A DNA stretch of 61,116 bases from Rhodobiaceae bacterium (GCA_009885825.1 VFJY01000078.1:1-61116), one strand, 5' to 3'; shown: positions 39,317 to 48,434, counted from the first letter of the stretch. Program-made: numbers and translations. Notes: generated by a model not told the origin, from the sequence alone.

Positions 39317-41197
39317 ATGCCCATAGACCGCGAAAATCGAGCTGAGGAATTCAAGCGCGTTCTTTCGACCGCCATGAAAACCATTTCCGACGATGCCGAA
39401 TTGGCCGTGAGTTTCGGCAACGAGCCACCGGCCCTTTCCGGCAACAAGGCAAAGCTGCCGCAAGTCTCCAATCAGTTGAACCCCCAGGAAGTTGCCATCA
39501 CGCGCGGCCTTTCCGATAGTTTCGCCCTCAGGCTGTCCAATCACTCAGACCAGATACACAGCCGCTATCGCCCCGAGGGCAAGAACGCCCGAGCGGTTTT
39601 CGAAGCGGTGGAGCAGGCCCGCATCGAAGCTTTGGGCGCTAATGCCATGCCCGGAATGGCGCAAAACCTGACCGCCGTTCTGGAGGACCGTTTTGCCAAG
39701 GTCGTGGTCAACCGCTCCAACAATCGCCGCGACACGCCACTTGAGGAAGCCGTGGCCCTCATGGTGCGTGAACGCCTCACGGGAGCGCCGCCACCTGAAA
39801 ATGCCAAGCTCTTTGTCGATCTCTGGCGGCCATGGGTCGAGGAAAAAGCAGCAACACGCCTCAGCACTTTGAACGAGGCGATCCACGATCAGAAGGAATT
39901 TGCGAGGCTTTCGCGGGATATCATCGCAGCTCTCGACATGGCCGATGAGCTGGGTGACGACCCTGATCAGTCCGATGAAATGAATGAAACAGAGGAATCC
40001 GAGCCCGATGGCGGCGAGCGGCAGGAAACCCCTGACGGCAAAGAGCAGGAAAGCCAGCAGTCTGCCGCCGAGGAATTGCAGGACAGCGAGGGCGATACCG
40101 ACGCTTCCGAAATGGAGAGCCAGCAATCCGAAGTCGATGAATCCCCCGATGACCTGGAAGGCCAGGAGCAGGATGATGGCGAGGAACCCTGGCGTCCGCA
40201 ATTGCCGTTCTCCTCTCTCTCAAATGAGGATTTCTACAAGGTCCACACCAACCAGTTCGATGAGGAAATATCAGCCGATGATCTCTGCGACGCCGAGGAG
40301 CTGACGCGGCTGAGAAATTATCTCGACAAGCAATTGTCAAACCTTCAAGGCGTCGTAGCCCGCCTTGCCAATCGCCTGCAGCGCCGTTTGATGGCGCAGC
40401 AAAACCGCTCGTGGGATTTCGATTTGGAAGAAGGCGTGCTTGACACAGCCCGTCTCATGCGGATCGTGATTGATCCTATGCATCCGCTCTCCTTCAAGGT
40501 CGAGCAGGATATGAAATTCCGCGACACGGTGGTGACGCTGCTGCTCGATAACTCGGGCTCCATGCGGGGGCGCCCCATTACGGTTGCCGCCACCTGCGCT
40601 GATATTCTGGCCCGGACCCTGGAGCGCTGCGGTGTGAAGGTTGAAATTCTGGGCTTCACCACCAAGGCCTGGAAGGGCGGGCAATCGCGCGAAAAATGGC
40701 TGGGCTCCGGCAAGCCAGTCAACCCTGGCAGACTCAACGACTTGCGCCACATCATCTATAAAGCCGCCGATCAGCCCTGGCGGCGCGCCAGGCGCAATCT
40801 CGGCCTGATGATGCGTGAAGGACTGCTCAAGGAAAACATTGATGGCGAAGCCCTGATCTGGGCCCATAATCGGCTGCTCGCCCGCTCAGAGCAGCGCCGC
40901 ATCCTGATGGTGATTTCCGATGGGGCGCCCGTTGATGATTCAACCCTCTCGGTCAATTCCGGCAATTATCTTGAGCGCCACCTGCGCCAAGTCATCACCG
41001 ATATTGAAGCCAAATCCCCGGTCGAGCTTATTGCTATCGGCATCGGCCATGATGTGACGCGTTATTACAGGCGCGCTGTCACCATCATCGACGCCGAAGA
41101 ACTGGGCGGCGCCATGACCGAAAAACTGGCCGAGCTTTTTGAAGAAAACGCGCCCGAGAAAAAAAGTGGCCGACCGAAACGCCGCGCCCGCGCTTGA
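39317..41197 (+). CDS. cobT: Cobaltochelatase subunit CobT
   Basis: A 626-aa partner of CobS. After an N-terminal helical domain comes a long acidic Glu/Asp/Ser/Gln-rich linker (about residues 210-290), then a C-terminal von Willebrand A domain with the metal-ion site [13 protein letters not shown] near 412 and [12 protein letters not shown], both CobT signatures. CobT and CobS form a two-ring ATPase complex. Its 3' end overlaps the GNAT gene. Confidence 0.96.
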   Translation: MPIDRENRAEEFKRVLSTAMKTISDDAELAVSFGNEPPALSGNKAKLPQVSNQLNPQEVAITRGLSDSFALRLSNHSDQIHSRYRPEGKNARAVFEAVEQARIEALGANAMPGMAQNLTAVLEDRFAKVVVNRSNNRRDTPLEEAVALMVRERLTGAPPPENAKLFVDLWRPWVEEKAATRLSTLNEAIHDQKEFARLSRDIIAALDMADELGDDPDQSDEMNETEESEPDGGERQETPDGKEQESQQSAAEELQDSEGDTDASEMESQQSEVDESPDDLEGQEQDDGEEPWRPQLPFSSLSNEDFYKVHTNQFDEEISADDLCDAEELTRLRNYLDKQLSNLQGVVARLANRLQRRLMAQQNRSWDFDLEEGVLDTARLMRIVIDPMHPLSFKVEQDMKFRDTVVTLLLDNSGSMRGRPITVAATCADILARTLERCGVKVEILGFTTKAWKGGQSREKWLGSGKPVNPGRLNDLRHIIYKAADQPWRRARRNLGLMMREGLLKENIDGEALIWAHNRLLARSEQRRILMVISDGAPVDDSTLSVNSGNYLERHLRQVITDIEAKSPVELIAIGIGHDVTRYYRRAVTIIDAEELGGAMTEKLAELFEENAPEKKSGRPKRRARA

Positions 41198-41696
41198 AAC
41201 CGCAAGGCTGCGGCTGCGGCAACTCCGCTTGGACGATTTCGAAGCCATTCACGCCATGTGGCTCGAACCCAAGGTCTTTGGTCATATTCTTGGCCGCGCT
41301 TCAACCCGGGAAGAAACATGGGGCGGCCTCTTGCGCTACAATGGCCATTGGAATCTCTTGGGTTATGGCTATTGGGCGGTCGAAGAAAAATCATCTGGAA
41401 AACTCATCGGACAGATGGGCTTTGCCGACTATCATCGCGATATCACGCCAAGCCTTGACGGGACGCCGGAACTGGGCTGGGCTCTGATCACGTCATCCCA
41501 CGGCAAGGGCTACGCCACCGAAGGTCTGACAGCAGTCAGCAATTGGGGCGATCAGAATTTCAATTGCGCCAAAACCGCCTGCATCATTTCCCCTGCCAAC
41601 ACAGCCTCGATCCGCGTCGCAAAAAAAATCGGCTATCGCGAAGCCGCATCGGCGACTTACAAAGGCGAGCCTACAATAATGTATTTTCGTCCATAA
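41166..41696 (+). CDS. GNAT family N-acetyltransferase (RimJ/RimL-like)
   Basis: A 176-aa acetyltransferase. The start [20 protein letters not shown] is typical of RimJ/RimL-like enzymes, and the acetyl-CoA site is [20 protein letters not shown], followed by the closing [20 protein letters not shown]. The substrate is unknown. The gene overlaps the end of cobT: I favour GTG at 41166 (32-bp overlap), and a TTG at 41139 is also possible (59-bp overlap). It converges with the cytochrome gene. Confidence 0.85.
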   Translation: MADRNAAPALETARLRLRQLRLDDFEAIHAMWLEPKVFGHILGRASTREETWGGLLRYNGHWNLLGYGYWAVEEKSSGKLIGQMGFADYHRDITPSLDGTPELGWALITSSHGKGYATEGLTAVSNWGDQNFNCAKTACIISPANTASIRVAKKIGYREAASATYKGEPTIMYFRP

Positions 41697-41727
41697 AGCC
41701 CCCGCACAGCTTGCCATCAATCTGTGG

Positions 41728-42594
41728 CTATTTGAAACTCGTGAGATAGTAGGCAATCGCTTCCAGGTCGCCCTGTGGAAGTTTTGCCAGGTTGCTTTGC
41801 ACCTGCCCCATGCCGCCAGCCGACATGTGTTCATAACCGAAGGATTCACCATTTTGAAAGGCGAGGACAAGGTCGGCAGCATCCTTATAGCGCTTGGACT
41901 CGATCAATTTGTGCAGGCTTGGAACCTTGCCAACACCTTCCGGGTGAGGGCCGCCCATGAGAAAGCGCGAGGTGTCGCTGGCCATGAAAAGGTTGCGCGG
42001 CGTATGGCATTCTCCGCAATGGCCTGGGCCGTTGACAAGGTAGGAGCCGCGATTCCAGCCTTCCGATTGGGTCGTGTCAGGCATCCATGCTGTAGTATCG
42101 AGGCTGATCCATTTCCACAGTCCCAACCCGCGCCGCAGAATGAAAGCCAAGGGAACGCCAGCGTCGCGTTTGGGTGAGGCCACAGGTGGCAGGCTCATGA
42201 GATAGGCCCTGATATCGAGCACATCCGCAACCGGCATTCTGGCATAGGATGTATAGGGGAAAGCCGGAATGAGGTGCTGGCTATCCTTCGATATGCCGCG
42301 CTGCACCGCGTTGACAAATTCAATGTCGGACCAGGCGCCAATGCCCGTCTCAATGTCGGGCGTGAGGTTGGGCGGGTAGAGAGTGCCTATTGGTGTCTTG
42401 AAGGGCGCGCCTCCTGATGGCAGGCTAGAATCAAGCCCAGCCACGTCCGGATTGGGCTTGTGGCAGGACTTGCAGCCGCCAGCATTGTAAAGCAATTGGC
42501 CATTGGCGGCGTTTGCCGTGTGGGCGGGAACAGCGGAAGCAGGCAACGGGCGGGGCGCGCTCACCAGCCAAAACGCCAAAAGGCCCAGCACCAC
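41728..42594 (-). CDS. Diheme c-type cytochrome
   Basis: A membrane-anchored c-type cytochrome with two haem sites, CKSCH and CGECH, each in a cytochrome c fold (GQLLYNAGGCKSCH and GSYLVNGPGHCGECHTP). It resembles the cytochrome subunits that take electrons from periplasmic dehydrogenases. The first GTG in frame at 42594 gives 288 aa but cuts the signal anchor. The frame is open to 42645, and a CTG at 42639 would add the basic stretch KIFSKRNLKG before the hydrophobic core, with AAGGG at the right distance. The true start is therefore probably upstream. It follows the cytochrome c' gene by a few bases. Confidence 0.85.
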   Translation of the reverse strand: MVLGLLAFWLVSAPRPLPASAVPAHTANAANGQLLYNAGGCKSCHKPNPDVAGLDSSLPSGGAPFKTPIGTLYPPNLTPDIETGIGAWSDIEFVNAVQRGISKDSQHLIPAFPYTSYARMPVADVLDIRAYLMSLPPVASPKRDAGVPLAFILRRGLGLWKWISLDTTAWMPDTTQSEGWNRGSYLVNGPGHCGECHTPRNLFMASDTSRFLMGGPHPEGVGKVPSLHKLIESKRYKDAADLVLAFQNGESFGYEHMSAGGMGQVQSNLAKLPQGDLEAIAYYLTSFK

Positions 42595-42645
42595 GAGCAG
42601 CGCCAGCCCCTTCAGATTGCGTTTGGAGAATATTTTCAGGCCAGT

Positions 42646-43113
42646 TTAGCCCTTAGGCTTGCGATACATCTCATGGCATCCGCCGCAGGAAGCGCCAAGG
42701 GCCGGAAATGCTGCCTTGAAGCCCGCTTCATCGGTGGTCGCGGCCAGAGCGGTTCTGGCATCGACCCAGGCCTGATATTTGGCTCCAACCTGGCTTCCTT
42801 CGGCCCAGATTTCAGGCTTCGCCCATGTCTCGATGGTAGCGCCTTCCATGCTGCTGGCATCCCAGGCCTTGGCCTCGCCTGCGGCAGCGTCCGCTGCGGC
42901 CATTGCGTCCAAGCTGGCCTTAACAACGGCGGCGTCATAGGGCGCTTCACCCTTCATGATTGCAGCCAAAGCGCCCATTGCCTTGCCATTCGCTTTCATT
43001 TCCGTCTGGCGGGCCTTGATTTGATCGTCAGCGGCGGCATAGGCGAGGGTCACGCCCAGTCCAACGACGAGAACGCCTGCGGTCAGTGATTTGAGCAATT
43101 TTGAAGATAGCAT
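42646..43113 (-). CDS. Cytochrome c' family protein
   Basis: A 155-aa protein with a signal peptide (about 1-25, cleaved after AYA), a four-helix cytochrome c' body and the haem motif CGGCH near the C-terminus (GASCGGCHEMYRKPKG). Cytochrome c' binds NO and can protect cells against it, though the family also has plain electron carriers. I chose the ATG at 43113, with GGGAG eight bases upstream, over a longer frame. It is the first gene of the two-cytochrome unit. Confidence 0.92.
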   Translation of the reverse strand: MLSSKLLKSLTAGVLVVGLGVTLAYAAADDQIKARQTEMKANGKAMGALAAIMKGEAPYDAAVVKASLDAMAAADAAAGEAKAWDASSMEGATIETWAKPEIWAEGSQVGAKYQAWVDARTALAATTDEAGFKAAFPALGASCGGCHEMYRKPKG

Positions 43114-43320
43114 TGTTGGGCTCCCTGAGATTGAGTTGGCATTTTGATTATGGGTGACAATTAAGGTTACAACGGGAATATTCTTTCGCATATCAAAATC
43201 TGGTGATCAGGTTCACTTTAGAACACTCAAGATGACAGCTTGATGAAAAAACAATTCGGACTGGGTTCATATCGGCCGCCTTAGGATTTTCTTAGGTTGA
43301 TTGTTTTAGGAACAGGAAAA

Positions 43321-43467
43321 ATGCCGAGCGAGCCAGAAAACATGCAAAAAAACATCTCAGTGAAGCCAAAAAAACTTAGTCCGGAACTGAGCGAATTTAT
43401 GCATATGCTTGAAGCCCTTGAGGGCAAGCCGCAGCCGACCGAATCCAGCGCGACCCGTTCCCGCTAA
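43321..43467 (+). CDS. Hypothetical 48-aa protein
   Basis: A short frame from ATG at 43321 with AGGAACAGGA directly upstream. The product is polar and helix-prone, with KKLSPELSEFMHMLEALEGK in the centre and a Ser/Arg tail. I do not recognise a family. It converges with the receiver-HPt gene, ending ten bases from it. The good ribosome site argues for a real gene, and its small size argues for caution. Confidence 0.4.
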   Translation: MPSEPENMQKNISVKPKKLSPELSEFMHMLEALEGKPQPTESSATRSR

Positions 43468-43477
43468 AATCAGGGAT

Positions 43478-44248
43478 TCACGGCTTCGCCGATTGGGCCC
43501 AATCGTTGGCCAGACGCAAAAGCTTTTCGATGGAAGCCTGGTCAGCTCCATCATTTTCAATAGCCATTGCGGCAATTTCCACGTCACCCGCCTCAAAATT
43601 CCGGGCCAGTCCCGTGAGCGCATGAGCGCAGCGGCGGGCGGTTTCCTGGTCGCCTGCGGCAAAAGCTGACACAGCGGCATTGGCATAGTGCAAGCTTTCC
43701 ATGGCGGCCATGGCGATGAACTTGTTCCAGGTTCCCCTGGGCAGGCTGGCGCGCAAGCCTTCGACCAGCGAACCGGGTTTGGACGGCTCAACAAGAATTC
43801 TTGAATCCAACGCGTTGCTGATGGCGCGGTGCAACTCGTTCCCGTTGGCAGGCTTTGGCAGGGCATGGTCGAAGGCATCACGCCAAAGGGAAAGCTCGGT
43901 TGAATCGGCGAGAAAGGCCGACAGCGCCAGGATCGGTGTTTTCGACGTGGCGCCTCCCAATGCGCGGATGCCGCGCGCGGCGCACACGCCATCCATGACT
44001 GGCATTTCGATATCGAGCAGGATGACATCGTAGTTTTGTTTTTCGGCCTGGCGCAATGCCAGTTCGCCATCTTCAACCGCATCCACCTCAAGCCCCATGC
44101 GCGTCAGCATGGCGGTTGTCACAATGCGTGAAGACGTTGAATCCTCCGCGTAGAGAACCCGTGGCTTGGAACCATCAGCGTGCTTGGGGAACTTGCGCTC
44201 GTGGAAGGCTGCGGGAACGGCAACAGGCATGGATTTTACTGCACTCAT
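43478..44248 (-). CDS. Response-regulator receiver fused to an HPt-like domain
   Basis: A 256-aa protein with a CheY-type receiver (about residues 29-150): acidic pocket YAED near 33-36, phospho-acceptor Asp79 in VILLDIEMPVMDG, and the conserved Lys in LPKPAN near 132. The C-terminal part (about 160-256) is helical and resembles a histidine phosphotransfer domain, with His209 in ARRCAHALTGLARNF. Receiver-HPt pairs without a kinase are seen at the ends of hybrid kinases or as separate relay proteins. No kinase gene is nearby, so its partner is unknown. Confidence 0.8.
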   Translation of the reverse strand: MSAVKSMPVAVPAAFHERKFPKHADGSKPRVLYAEDSTSSRIVTTAMLTRMGLEVDAVEDGELALRQAEKQNYDVILLDIEMPVMDGVCAARGIRALGGATSKTPILALSAFLADSTELSLWRDAFDHALPKPANGNELHRAISNALDSRILVEPSKPGSLVEGLRASLPRGTWNKFIAMAAMESLHYANAAVSAFAAGDQETARRCAHALTGLARNFEAGDVEIAAMAIENDGADQASIEKLLRLANDWAQSAKP

Positions 44249-44342
44249 ATACGCGGGTTTACTGAGTGCTGAACTTAGATGGTTAATCCTTGTCGAAAGG
44301 TTTTCGAGTTTGTTTACTTCTTCCTATGCCTAATGGGGGCTT

Positions 44343-44367
44343 AATAAAATTTAAGGCAAATTTTATT
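44343..44367. repeat. AT-rich palindrome overlapping the upp stop codon
   Basis: AATAAAATTT (44343-44352) and AAATTTTATT (44358-44367) form a perfect 10-bp inverted repeat over a five-base loop. The right arm contains the upp stop. It has no GC clamp, so it is a poor terminator by itself. It might stabilise the mRNA end or bind a protein. Confidence 0.4.
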
Positions 44368-45010
44368 TGGTCCCAAACATCCGGTCGCCTGCGTCGCCGA
44401 GACCCGGAACGATATATCCGTGACTGTTCAAATGGCTGTCCACGGCGGCTGTATAGACAGGCACATCCGGATGAGCTTTGTAAAACCGCGCGATGCCTTC
44501 AGGCGCTGAGAGCAGGCAGACCAAGCGAATGTCTTTGGCGCCTTTTCCCTTCAGGCGATCAATGGCGGCGGAGACGGAATTTCCGGTGGCCAGCATGGGA
44601 TCCACCACGATGACACGGCGCTCGGCGATGTCGTCAGGAACCTTCATGTAATACTCGACGGGCTGCAGTGTTTCGGGATTGCGATAAAGGCCGATGTGAC
44701 CGACGCGCGCCGACGGCATCAAATCAAGCATGCCTTCCAGCAAGCCATTGCCAGCCCGCAGGATTGAAACGATCACCAGTTTTTTTCCCTTGAGGATCGG
44801 CGCTTCCATTTCGGCCACAGGTGTTTCAATGGTCTGCGTTGTCATCGGCAAGTCGCGCGAGACCTCATAAGCCAGCAACAGGCTGATTTCACGCAGCAAC
44901 TGGCGGAACACGGCGGAAGGCGTGTGCTTGTCGCGCATCAGTGTCAGCTTGTGCAAAACCAGGGGATGATCAACAACCGTCAGGTTTTTCGGCAGTTCAG
45001 TTTTTGACAT
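44363..45010 (-). CDS. upp: Uracil phosphoribosyltransferase
   Basis: A 215-aa salvage enzyme that makes UMP from uracil and PRPP. The PRPP loop is [20 protein letters not shown] near residues 130-149, and the C-terminal uracil site is the [18 protein letters not shown] block. The start ATG at 45010 ([17 protein letters not shown]) gives the family length. A frame that extends 30 codons further is not used. It is divergent from the VOC gene across 80 bp. Confidence 0.97.
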   Translation of the reverse strand: MSKTELPKNLTVVDHPLVLHKLTLMRDKHTPSAVFRQLLREISLLLAYEVSRDLPMTTQTIETPVAEMEAPILKGKKLVIVSILRAGNGLLEGMLDLMPSARVGHIGLYRNPETLQPVEYYMKVPDDIAERRVIVVDPMLATGNSVSAAIDRLKGKGAKDIRLVCLLSAPEGIARFYKAHPDVPVYTAAVDSHLNSHGYIVPGLGDAGDRMFGTK

Positions 45011-45090
45011 TGCGCGGCTCCCGTATTCTACTTGAATTCCCCGCTGCCACGTATATATGGCAACTGCAATTGTTACAAAAGAGAATTGAC

Positions 45091-45579
45091 ATGACCACAA
45101 AACCGATAGCCGCTGGCACCCACATTGGCCACGTGCATTTGAAAGTTTCGAACATCAAAAGGGCGCTGGATTTCTATTGTGGCGTATTGGGATTTGAATT
45201 GCAGCAGCTCTATGGCGATCAGGCCGCCTTTATTTCAGCCGGCGGCTATCACCATCACATTGGCATGAACACTTGGGAAAGCCTGGGTGGCTCGCCGCCG
45301 CCCCGCGGCGCAACCGGGCTCTATCATACGGCCATTCTCTACCCGACACGGGCTGACCTTGCGGACGCGTTGCGGCGCCTGCAGGCGGCGGGCATCCAGC
45401 TCGATGGGGCTTCTGATCATGGGGTTTCCGAAGCGCTGTATTTGCGCGACCCGGACCAGAATGGTGTGGAGCTCTATTGGGACCGGCCGGAAGACAATTG
45501 GCCGCGCGACTCCGATGGCAAGCTTGCCATGATGACGGCGCGGCTTGATCTTGCCGGGCTGCTGAAGGAAGTGGCCTAA
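45091..45579 (+). CDS. VOC family protein (catechol dioxygenase-like)
   Basis: A 162-aa protein of the vicinal oxygen chelate fold, with the metal ligands expected in this family: His in [10 protein letters not shown], His in [11 protein letters not shown] and Glu in [13 protein letters not shown]. It resembles CatE-like extradiol dioxygenases. The substrate is unknown and no catabolic genes are nearby. I chose the ATG at 45091 over a much longer frame that would run into upp. The end overlaps hisC by four bases in convergent orientation. Confidence 0.88.
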   Translation: MTTKPIAAGTHIGHVHLKVSNIKRALDFYCGVLGFELQQLYGDQAAFISAGGYHHHIGMNTWESLGGSPPPRGATGLYHTAILYPTRADLADALRRLQAAGIQLDGASDHGVSEALYLRDPDQNGVELYWDRPEDNWPRDSDGKLAMMTARLDLAGLLKEVA

Positions 45580-46670
45580 ACCGCTGCCTTGATGGCAACT
45601 GGCAGGGCTTGTTCGAGGGCCTGCAGGTTTTCATCAGTGCCAACGCTGATCCTGATGCAGCGATTGAGCGGGGCAATGCCCGGCATCCGCACGAAAATGC
45701 CGTGGGTGGCCAGGCCCTCAAGGATTTTTCGCGCATAGGCCCCGTCGCGGCCGCAATCAACCGCAACGAAGTTGGTTGATGAAACAATGGGGTTCAGGTT
45801 GTTTGCTTTGGCGATGGCGCAGATTTTTTCACGCGCCCGGGCGACTTTCCGCTGAATGGATATGAGGTAATCGCCATCGGCCAGCGCCGCGATGGCCCCG
45901 GCCTGGCCCATGCGGTTGACGCCGAAGTGATTTCTGATCTTGTCAAAAGCCGAAATAACATGGGGGTGGCCCAGTGCGTAGCCCACCCGGACACCGGCCA
46001 TGCCATAGGCCTTCGAGAATGTGCGAAAGCGCAGCACTTTTTGGTCTTCAGCATCGAGTGGAGGCAACGTGCCCTCGGCGAATTCATTGTAGGCTTCATC
46101 CAGCATGAGCAGCGAGCCCGCGGGAACATTGTCGATCATCGTCTGCACGACGTTGGCTTTCCAGCAGGTGCCCATCGGATTATCGGGGTTGGCGAAATAA
46201 ATGAGCTTGGCATTTTCGCGCCTGGCCAGATCCAGAAGTGAGCCAGGATCCTCACAATCGTCCACGTAAGGAGTTGTCACCAGCCTGCCGCCAAATCCCG
46301 CCACGTGAAAATTGAATGTGGGATAGGCGCCGTGGCTGTTGGCAACTGTTACACCTGCTTCGACAAACAGCCTGACAGCCAGTCCGAACAACCCGTCAAT
46401 ACCCTCACCCACGGTGACATTTTCAACTCCAACGCCGTGGAAGTTGGCGATGGCCAGTCGCAGGTCGTAGACTTCCGGGTCGCCATATTGCCAGGATTCA
46501 CGCGCCGCCGCCTGCATCGCCGCGATCACCTTGGGTGATGGGCCAAACACGCTTTCATTGGCTCCAATTCGCGCGCGCAGCGGAATGCCCGTGCGTCTAA
46601 CAATCGTTTCAGGGCCAACAAAAGGCACGGTTGAGGGAAGCGTTTCGATCAGTGGCGTGAAGGAGGTCAT
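45576..46670 (-). CDS. Histidinol-phosphate aminotransferase-like PLP enzyme
   Basis: A 364-aa fold-type I aminotransferase. The PLP lysine is in RTFSKAYGMAGVRVGYALG near residue 222. The PLP-contact motif is IYFANPDNPMGTCW. It belongs to the HisC-like class but differs from standard HisC in its N-terminal part (RTGIPLRARIGANESVFGPS), a pattern of rhizobial HisC2-type proteins that may act on other substrates such as aromatic amino acids. No his genes are nearby, so I give no symbol. It ends at the VOC gene. Confidence 0.87.
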   Translation of the reverse strand: MTSFTPLIETLPSTVPFVGPETIVRRTGIPLRARIGANESVFGPSPKVIAAMQAAARESWQYGDPEVYDLRLAIANFHGVGVENVTVGEGIDGLFGLAVRLFVEAGVTVANSHGAYPTFNFHVAGFGGRLVTTPYVDDCEDPGSLLDLARRENAKLIYFANPDNPMGTCWKANVVQTMIDNVPAGSLLMLDEAYNEFAEGTLPPLDAEDQKVLRFRTFSKAYGMAGVRVGYALGHPHVISAFDKIRNHFGVNRMGQAGAIAALADGDYLISIQRKVARAREKICAIAKANNLNPIVSSTNFVAVDCGRDGAYARKILEGLATHGIFVRMPGIAPLNRCIRISVGTDENLQALEQALPVAIKAAV

Positions 46671-46690
46671 CAGGCATCTTTTGCAAAAAA

Positions 46691-46767
46691 TGGTGACCCC
46701 GGCAGGATTCGAACCTGCGACCCCCGGTTTAGGAAACCGGTGCTCTATCCAGCTGAGCTACGGGACC
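46691..46767 (-). tRNA. tRNA-Arg (anticodon CCT)
   Basis: On the minus strand a full cloverleaf is seen: acceptor arm GGTCCCG pairs with CGGGGTC (two G-T pairs), anticodon stem CCGGT/ACCGG with loop TTCCTAA giving CCT, T-arm GCAGG-TTCGAAT-CCTGC, and an encoded CCA end. It reads AGG codons. A hypothetical protein's stop codon lies inside its 5' end. Confidence 0.97.
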
Positions 46768-47444
46768 AGTCGCGGGTTCTTATAGGTTGGATTGTTTACA
46801 CGGGCAATCGCTGCGTAGAACGCGAGCAGCATGACAAGGCCGCTGAGAGCCGCGATCTGCCACAAATAACGGGTGACCCCGGCAATGGTGGCATTCAAGG
46901 CATCCGGCTTTTTGTAGAATTCTACCACCGCGATCACTTTGCCCTTCGCGTTGCTTACTGGAATGTAAGCTTCAATCATTTGTTCGCCGGACAGGCGGCG
47001 GAGCGCCAGATACTCCGGCTTGTCCTCATCGGTTGCCGCCTTGATGCCGACAATGATTTCACCGCCGCCTGCCCTTGCCAGTTCTTCATTGTCGTGGAAC
47101 TTGAGGCCAATCAGATTGGATTCAGTGGAATATCTTGTATATCCATCGAGAGAATAAATATTGGCCCGCACGACGCCGGGCAGATCCCGCAAATGGCTGG
47201 AGAAGGACAGAAGTGCCGGACTGGGCGCCGCTGTGGAAAATAGCTCTTCACTGTTGTCCCCGGCGTTTGCAATGCCATTCAGGAAATCCCGGGAGATTTC
47301 GCCTTCATGTAGGATGATGCGGTCGGCAATTGAGCGGCTGAAGGTGAATGCCAGCAAGACGTTGATGGCGACAATTGCCGCAAAGCCAGCAATCAATAGC
47401 CAGTTTCGAATGTTGCTTTCCCTGCCTGGAAACAAGACTCTCAT
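46758..47444 (-). CDS. Receptor-like membrane protein lacking an output domain
   Basis: A 228-aa protein with a membrane helix near residues 13-33, an extracytoplasmic domain of ~150 residues and a second helix near 195-217, followed by only ~11 residues. This is the input half of a sensor kinase or cyclase (a Cache-like domain, ANIYSLDGYTRYSTESN and EAYIPVSNAKGKVIAVVEF). The stop codon at 46758-46760 sits ten bases inside the tRNA-Arg gene, so the two genes overlap. The start at 47444 has a GAGGG ribosome site. It may be a truncated sensor or a stand-alone partner protein. No signalling domain follows. Confidence 0.72.
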   Translation of the reverse strand: MRVLFPGRESNIRNWLLIAGFAAIVAINVLLAFTFSRSIADRIILHEGEISRDFLNGIANAGDNSEELFSTAAPSPALLSFSSHLRDLPGVVRANIYSLDGYTRYSTESNLIGLKFHDNEELARAGGGEIIVGIKAATDEDKPEYLALRRLSGEQMIEAYIPVSNAKGKVIAVVEFYKKPDALNATIAGVTRYLWQIAALSGLVMLLAFYAAIARVNNPTYKNPRLVP

Positions 47445-47502
47445 TTTGCCCTCGGGAACCTGGCGGCAGTGTAGCCAGTTCAAGGCAGGTATCGCAAGCA
47501 AG

Positions 47503-47532
47503 AAAAAGGGTCCAGGTTAGTATCCTGGACCC
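47503..47532 (-). terminator. Intrinsic terminator after carD
   Basis: GGGTCCAGG (47508-47516) and CCTGGACCC (47524-47532) form a perfect nine-pair stem with a seven-base loop. On the minus strand the hairpin is followed at once by five T (47507-47503). It lies 27 bp after the carD stop and ends just before the next minus-strand gene. Confidence 0.85.
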
Positions 47533-47558
47533 CGCGGTTGAACCTCGATGTAAAGCCG

Positions 47559-48434
47559 CTATGCGGCTTCCTCAGCCGCCGCGGCTTCTTCCTCCGCGGC
47601 TTTTTCACCGGCGGCGGCTGCGCGCTTGGCGTTTTTGGCCAGGAACTCAGAAAGCTCTTTTACCGACTGATCATCATCAATTTTGCGAACCGCCGCCAAC
47701 TCACGCGCCATGCGAAAGAGGGCCTGTTCGAACAACTGGCGCTCCGAATAGGATTGCTCGGGCTGACGGTCGGAACGATAAAGATCGCGAACCACTTCGG
47801 CGACCGCAATGAGATCGCCAGAATTGATCTTGGCGTCATATTCCTGGGCGCGCCTCGACCACATGGTGCGCTTGATGCGGGCGCGGCCACGGATAACCTT
47901 CATCGCATGCTCAATGACCGAGCGATCGGCCAGGCGGCGCATGCCCTTCTGCTCGGCGCGGTTGGTCGGCACCTTGAGGCGCAGTTTTTCGCGCTCGAAA
48001 TCCACAATATAGAGCTCCAGCTTTGCGCCGGCGATTTCCTGCTCTTCAATGGCGCTGATCTTGCCAACGCCGTGGGCAGGATAAACAATCAGGTCACCGA
48101 TCTTGAATGAAAGCTTCTTCGGACCTGCTGGCACCGCCGCAGCAACCGGCTTAGCGACTGCAGGAGCGGGCACCGGTGCTGGCTTCACAGCGATGGCCAC
48201 TGGCTTGGCAACAGGGGCTGGAGCTGCCGCAGCGGCCTTGACTGATTTCACCGAGCCGGTAACTTTTGTCAGGATGGTTTTCTTTGCAACTGGCTTCGCT
48301 ATGACTTTCACCTTGGCCTTGCTTTTGACAAGCTTGGGCTTCGTCTTTGACGCGGTGGCCTTAGCTTTAGGGGCTGATTTTGCCTTTGCGGCTGGTTTCT
48401 TCGATTTGGCTGGCTTTTTGACGGTTTTTTTCAT
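47559..48434 (-). CDS. carD: CarD family transcription factor with a long basic N-terminal tail
   Basis: A 291-aa protein. The C-terminal ~180 residues are a normal CarD: the RNA-polymerase-binding Tudor-like part (FKIGDLIVYPAHGVGKISAI) and the DNA-binding helices (RSVIEHAMKVIRGRARIKRT). CarD stabilises open promoter complexes, notably at rRNA genes. The first ~108 residues are almost only Lys, Ala, Pro, Val and Ser (such as KPAKSKKPAAKAKSAPKAKA), like the tail of histone H1 or HU-type proteins. Usual alphaproteobacterial CarD proteins are ~165-200 aa. The C-terminus adds a run of Ala/Glu. It follows fdxA in the block common in rhizobia. Confidence 0.92.
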   Translation of the reverse strand: MKKTVKKPAKSKKPAAKAKSAPKAKATASKTKPKLVKSKAKVKVIAKPVAKKTILTKVTGSVKSVKAAAAAPAPVAKPVAIAVKPAPVPAPAVAKPVAAAVPAGPKKLSFKIGDLIVYPAHGVGKISAIEEQEIAGAKLELYIVDFEREKLRLKVPTNRAEQKGMRRLADRSVIEHAMKVIRGRARIKRTMWSRRAQEYDAKINSGDLIAVAEVVRDLYRSDRQPEQSYSERQLFEQALFRMARELAAVRKIDDDQSVKELSEFLAKNAKRAAAAGEKAAEEEAAAAEEAA

